Below, piece after piece: positions 6,121 through 9,476 of a stretch of DNA of 9,476 bases. A program made the translations under genes and the position numbers. The DNA lies in assembly GCA_947490035.1 (NCBI GenBank), contig CANLGS010000089.1, positions 1 to 9,476 of the forward strand. Direction: 5' to 3'. This DNA comes from Gemmataceae bacterium. Lineage in GTDB: Bacteria; Planctomycetota; Planctomycetia; Gemmatales; Gemmataceae. The notes beneath the pieces were generated by a model. It ran no database searches, was not told the origin of the DNA, and worked only from the letters and a program-made list of their open reading frames with translations. Numbering within the stretch: position 1 is the first letter of the stretch; every line of letters starts with the position of its first letter.

Positions 6121-7500
6121 TCAGCCCAACAATTCCGCGACCACGCCGGTCTGGTTCACGTCCTTGAGACCGGGGTCGGGCACGCCGAACTTGTCGGTCG
6201 GCTTGCCGACCGCGTGCAGCAGCGTGCAGTACAGGTTCGCCATCGTGCGGTGCGCCTTGGTGCCATACGCCGGGAACTGCAAATAGCGTCCGTGGGTCTT
6301 CAGCTTGCCGCCGAGGTCGCCGAGCAGCACTAACGGCCACTCGCGGAGGTTCGGGTGGTGCCCGTCGCCCGAGTCGCTCAGGTACACGATCACGGTGTTG
6401 TCCAGCATCGTGCCGTCCCCCTCCTTCACGCCCTCCAGTTTCTTCGCCAACCCCGCGATCAGTTTGCAGTGGTACTGGCGCACCGCGACGAAGCACTCCT
6501 CGTAAGTTTTGCCCGGCACGCCGCCGCCGTGACCGTAATGGTGCCCGCCGACCGCGATGCCGAGTTCCGGAAACGCCGGGAAGTGCTGCCCGCCGCCGCC
6601 AGACGTGAGCAACACCGTGTTCGTCAGCCCGGTGATCAGCGCAGCGGCCGCGATCTCGAATTGGGATTCGAGGCGATTGGTTTCGGTCGGCTTGGCGAAC
6701 TTGGCATCGAGTTTCGGCGCGTGCGTCTTGAGATCGTCCTTGATCGTGTCGATCTTCCCCTGCCGGTCGCGGAGGTTCTCGAACGCTTCGAGGTACAGGT
6801 CGAACTTGGCCTTCTCGTCGCCCGCGAGTTGGTCGCGGGTGCGCTTCACGTCGTCGGCCATGAAGTCGAGCAGGTTGGTGCGGCGGTCGAACGCGGCGCG
6901 GCTGTTCCCGCCCGCGACGCTGCCGAACAGCGCCTTGAACGCGAGTTCCGGGCTGCACTGCACCGGGTTAGCCTTCCCCGGACCCGCCGCGGAGAGTTGA
7001 TAATTTAGCGTCTGGTCGAGTTTCTCGGCCATACCCAGTGCGACCGACGGGATGATGCCCGGGTTCGCCTCGCCGACGGCGCAGTCGATGGTCTGCGCCA
7101 TCGGCCCTTTGTTCGCAGGGAAGCAGCCGAGCGCGCCGTGGTTGGCGGAGTGGTCCGAGAGGGCGATGCGCCCCGACAGCCCCTGCACGAGCGACAGCCG
7201 ATCCTTGAACGGCGTGAGCGGATCGAGCGCCGTGTGCAGCGTGCGATCCTTGAGCGTCACCTCTTCCAGTTTCTCGTTGGCCCACTTCCCGTTCTTGGGC
7301 CGTTCGAGGCCGCTGGGCATCAGGTGCGCGGGACTGATCCCGTTGCACTGCATCACGAACACGACCTTCTTGCGGTTCGCTGCCTTCACATCGCCGGCGG
7401 CGTGCGCGGCCAGTTGGCTCAGAATGGGCGAAAGCAGCGCCGCACTGGTGCCGGCACCGGCGAGTTTCAGCATCTCGCGACGAGTGGTTTCGGTGTTCAT
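6121..7500 (-). CDS. DUF1552 family Tat-exported protein
   Basis: The protein has 459 residues from the ATG at 7500. RREMLK at 7-12 within TTRREMLKLAGAG is a twin-arginine motif, followed by an Ala/Leu-rich stretch ending near LAAHA (30-34). The DUF1552 domain covers the rest: KKVVFVMQCNGISPAHLMPS at 44-63, PLTPFKDRLSLVQGLSG at 94-110, DHSANHGALGCF at 116-127, ANPVQCSPELAFKALFGSVA at 177-196, a helical LLDFMADDVKRTRDQLAGDE segment near 210-229, GGHHYGHGGG at 318-327, NTVIVYLSDSGDGHHPN at 368-384, and GDLGGKLKTHGRYLQFP at 394-410. An upstream in-frame ATG at 7527 would add nine residues; it lacks a ribosome binding site and falls at a hairpin loop, so 7500 is preferred (weak GAG 7 nt before). 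The gene follows the DUF1592/1588 gene by 52 nt, the standard pairing for DUF1552. Its stop is one base from the stop of the opposite-strand gene. The function is unknown; analogy with DUF1501 is by export route and genetic partner. Confidence 0.94.
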   Translation of the reverse strand: MNTETTRREMLKLAGAGTSAALLSPILSQLAAHAAGDVKAANRKKVVFVMQCNGISPAHLMPSGLERPKNGKWANEKLEEVTLKDRTLHTALDPLTPFKDRLSLVQGLSGRIALSDHSANHGALGCFPANKGPMAQTIDCAVGEANPGIIPSVALGMAEKLDQTLNYQLSAAGPGKANPVQCSPELAFKALFGSVAGGNSRAAFDRRTNLLDFMADDVKRTRDQLAGDEKAKFDLYLEAFENLRDRQGKIDTIKDDLKTHAPKLDAKFAKPTETNRLESQFEIAAAALITGLTNTVLLTSGGGGQHFPAFPELGIAVGGHHYGHGGGVPGKTYEECFVAVRQYHCKLIAGLAKKLEGVKEGDGTMLDNTVIVYLSDSGDGHHPNLREWPLVLLGDLGGKLKTHGRYLQFPAYGTKAHRTMANLYCTLLHAVGKPTDKFGVPDPGLKDVNQTGVVAELLG

Positions 7501-7519
7501 TTGCGGTCTCGTTGAGGTT

Positions 7520-7536
7520 CGTCGCATTCGGCGACG
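7520..7536. other. 6-bp hairpin in the gap between the DUF1592/1588 and DUF1552 genes
   Basis: The arms at 7520-7525 and 7531-7536 (CGTCGC and GCGACG) enclose a 5-nt loop. It lies in the 52-nt gap upstream of the DUF1552 start. The alternative ATG at 7527-7525 spans the loop edge, so this structure would hinder use of that start. It could also tune the ratio of the two proteins, but a stem this short occurs often by chance in GC-rich DNA. Confidence 0.35.
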
Positions 7537-7552
7537 GTGCGGGGCAGAAATT

Positions 7553-9476
7553 TCACTTCGCGCTGCGGTAGAGGAACGAATCGCTCGTCAGCAGCGACAC
7601 GACGAGGGTCTTGAAACTGCCGCCACTCTCGAGGTATGCGTGGTCGGCGTCCTGCAGGGTCTTGGCGTCGGAAAGGGTTTCGTTGCGGCCGAGGAAGTAG
7701 CGGAACGCGTGGCGCACGAACACCTGACGGGCAACGTCCGAGTTCGCGATCTTCTTGACCAACTCGCGCGGGTCCTTCACCGCGCCGTCGAGCTTCGGGT
7801 CGCCGCTGTCGGCGATCGTTCCCGTCGCGACCAGTTGCGCGTCACGATACACGGGGCCGAGCGGCTTCTTCGACTTGGGGTCCACGTTCTTGGCGGTGGC
7901 TTCCACGTCGAGGACCGGCTCTGCGGTGCGGAAGCGGCCGAAGTGGTCGAACTGCTCGAACGGCAGCCCGAGTTCGTCCATCCGCTGGTGGCACTTCCAG
8001 CACTTCGCGTCGCGGGTGACCGTGAGTCGGTCGCGGAAGGTGCGGTGCGGGTCGTCGGGCACCTGCGCGACCACCCCGATGGGCAAGTCCGGGACGGTGC
8101 CGCCGAGCAGGCGCTCGCGGACCCAGCGCCCGCGTCGCACCGGATCGTTGTCGAAGTTCGTGCTCCACGCGACGAGCCAGCTCGGCTGCATCAGGATGCC
8201 GAGTCGCGTGCCTTCGGGCATCCCGACGGGTTGTTCCGGCACCCACGACTCGATCCCGTAAACCGACTCGACGCCCTTCTGCCCCTTGTTGTTGATCGGG
8301 TTGAGCACGACGCCCGGCTTCGGCTCCTCGATCCCGCCCTTCTGCTTGTTCTTGGCGGTGGTGTAGTTGACGAACGATTTAGGGGTGGTAAGCAGTTCGC
8401 GGAACACGTCCTTGTCGGCTGCGAGGACGTAAAGCACAAGCCGGTCGGTGTCGGAAACCAGTTGCCCCGGCTGATGCACGAACTCCTTCGGCTTGTCCTT
8501 GAACACGTTGGTTGCGTTGCCGTACTCGAAGTACTCGCGGAAGAACCGCAGGACGCGACCGCGGTCGCTTTCGCGCTGCGAATCGAGCAACCGGCGCACG
8601 TGTGCCGCGATCTGTTCCTTCGTCGTCAGTTCACTCTTGGCCACCGCGGTCATCAGGTCGGGGTCGCGGCGGTCGCCGAGCGCGAGGCTGATGGCGACTG
8701 CGAGTTCCTCCGGCGCGAGCATCTTCCGGCCGGTGCCGTCGGCTTTCCCGCGACCGAGTTCGGAGCGGTACAGGGCGTCGGTCTTCAGCAACACTGCTTG
8801 AAGCATCGTTCGCGCGGCACCCGGCCAGTCGCCCGCCTTCGCGCACTTCTCGTAGAGGCCGAGGAACCGCTTCAGTTCGTCCCCAGTCGCGGCCCGGCCG
8901 ACAGCCATCTTGAATTGCGTCTGCACGGCGGTTTCGAGCTGCGCCCGCGTCGGCTCACTCTTCGAATCCATGAGCGCGAGGAACTCGCGTACCGAACCGT
9001 TCTTGCCTTGCACCTTGCCGTCTTTTACCTCGTGGGCGGTCTGCACCTCGACAATAGCCTCGGCGTTGCGGATCAGGATCTCGGCGCTCGGCTCGTCGAT
9101 GGTGTACAGCCCGGCGAAGTCTTTGATCCCGCGTTCGGGGACGAGCGTGAACGGCTGCACCAACCCGGCGATCTTCCCGCGCCCGACCTCCTGAACGAAC
9201 CCCATGTAACCCTCGGGGCTGAGCCGCCAGACGCGCGGCCCCGGTGCGTTGGCCGCGCTCGCCGGTTTGCCGAATAGCAACTCGTGCGGGATCAGGTTCC
9301 CCTGGTTGGGCAACTTCGCGGCGCGGCCGCCGGTCTTCTCGATCACCCACGCGACCACCGCGCGGCTCTTCGCGGCGTCGGGGCGCGGCTCCTTCGCCGG
9401 GGGCATCAAGCCATCGCGGATCTGCTCGCCGACGGCTGCCCACCGCTCGATGTCCTTCGCGGGATCAGCCGAAAGA
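7553..9476 (-). CDS. DUF1595/DUF1592/DUF1588/DUF1585 haem-motif protein, N-terminus beyond right edge
   Basis: The frame stays open to the right edge; 640 C-terminal residues are visible, numbered here from the edge. Residues 1-45 match the end of a PSCyt1 cytochrome domain, with a likely axial-ligand Met in DGLMPPAKEP (21-30); its CxxCH must lie outside the window. DUF1595 is at about 190-240 (MAVGRAATGDELKRFLGLYE, MLQAVLLKTDALYRSELG). DUF1592 is at about 253-371, from the LAPEELAVAISLALGDRRDP segment and FFREYFEYGNA (311-321) to DTDRLVLYVLAADKDVFREL (342-361). DUF1588 is at about 422-518, with MQPSWLVAWSTN and RRGRWVRERLLGGTVPD, ending in haem motif CWKCH at 492-496 and ELGLPFEQFDHFGRFR (501-516). 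DUF1585 is at about 550-638, with ELVKKIANSDVARQVFVRHA (571-590), FRYFLGRNETLSDAK and LVVSLLTSDSFLYRS (624-638). Where DUF1587 normally sits (about 80-145) the match is only partial (VWRLSPEGY). A TTG at 9409 could be mistaken for the start, but it lies inside the cytochrome domain. It is first in the visible minus-strand run and is paired with DUF1552. Export is expected; the activity is unknown. Confidence 0.93.
   Translation of the reverse strand, partial: LSADPAKDIERWAAVGEQIRDGLMPPAKEPRPDAAKSRAVVAWVIEKTGGRAAKLPNQGNLIPHELLFGKPASAANAPGPRVWRLSPEGYMGFVQEVGRGKIAGLVQPFTLVPERGIKDFAGLYTIDEPSAEILIRNAEAIVEVQTAHEVKDGKVQGKNGSVREFLALMDSKSEPTRAQLETAVQTQFKMAVGRAATGDELKRFLGLYEKCAKAGDWPGAARTMLQAVLLKTDALYRSELGRGKADGTGRKMLAPEELAVAISLALGDRRDPDLMTAVAKSELTTKEQIAAHVRRLLDSQRESDRGRVLRFFREYFEYGNATNVFKDKPKEFVHQPGQLVSDTDRLVLYVLAADKDVFRELLTTPKSFVNYTTAKNKQKGGIEEPKPGVVLNPINNKGQKGVESVYGIESWVPEQPVGMPEGTRLGILMQPSWLVAWSTNFDNDPVRRGRWVRERLLGGTVPDLPIGVVAQVPDDPHRTFRDRLTVTRDAKCWKCHQRMDELGLPFEQFDHFGRFRTAEPVLDVEATAKNVDPKSKKPLGPVYRDAQLVATGTIADSGDPKLDGAVKDPRELVKKIANSDVARQVFVRHAFRYFLGRNETLSDAKTLQDADHAYLESGGSFKTLVVSLLTSDSFLYRSAK
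8312..8332 (-). repeat. Copy 2 of the 21-nt exact inverted match
   Basis: On the minus strand this encodes IEEPKPG (visible residues 382-388) in the linker between DUF1592 and DUF1588, identical base for base to 2045-2065 on the plus strand. Confidence 0.55.

Noticed and set aside
7052..9277. Long open frame (741 codons) on the plus strand opposite the DUF1552 and DUF1592/1588 genes
   Set aside because: It is longer than either real gene alone, but spans both recognised minus-strand genes and their gap and has no recognisable domain. Antisense shadow.
9407..9409. TTG at 9409 as the start of the DUF1592/1588 gene
   Set aside because: The frame stays open to the window edge and the upstream residues (DIERWAAVGEQIRDG) are conserved cytochrome-domain sequence, so the gene begins outside the window.

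Overview
The window is GC-rich, densely coding DNA that looks like a planctomycete chromosome, probably Gemmataceae. The reason is its gene content: seven protein genes, of which five belong to the exported 'planctomycete-specific' DUF families (two DUF1501, one PSCyt1/DUF1549/DUF1553, one DUF1552, one DUF1595/1592/1588/1585). Codons end mostly in G or C. The genus assignment is inference from this content and was not checked by a search. No tRNA, rRNA, insertion sequence, CRISPR array or phage gene was seen.

Layout, left to right. (1) At 1-830, minus strand, lies the N-terminal 276 residues of a Tat-exported DUF1501 protein that runs off the left edge. (2) At 831-1018 is a 188-bp divergent intergenic region that should hold promoters for both directions. 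(3) On the plus strand is a tight four-gene run with gaps of 29, 39 and 32 nt: a Sec-exported two-haem-motif PSCyt1/DUF1549/DUF1553 protein (1019-2959), a Tat-exported DUF1501 protein (2989-4284), a secreted ThuA-domain protein (4324-5214) and a secreted protein of unknown family (5247-6119). (4) The plus-strand run meets a minus-strand run with one base between the two stop codons. An 11-bp perfect GC-rich inverted repeat inside the last codons of the plus-strand gene is the only terminator candidate. (5) On the minus strand are a DUF1592/1588/1585 haem-motif protein (7553 to beyond 9476, N-terminus missing) and, after 52 nt, a Tat-exported DUF1552 protein (6121-7500).

How the genes may work together. 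Each strand carries the same type of pair: a large multidomain protein with CxxCH haem motifs, followed by a folded-before-export (Tat) protein of the DUF1501 or DUF1552 type. These pairs are common in planctomycetes, often in many copies, and their function is not established. The ThuA gene in the plus-strand run is the only hint of a substrate: ThuA proteins are associated with catabolism of trehalose and related sugars in rhizobia. A role in extracytoplasmic glycan or oxidised-sugar processing is therefore a reasonable but unproven reading. Two different versions of the pair converging in one locus, with a ThuA gene and an unrecognised secreted protein, is the most interesting aspect of the window.
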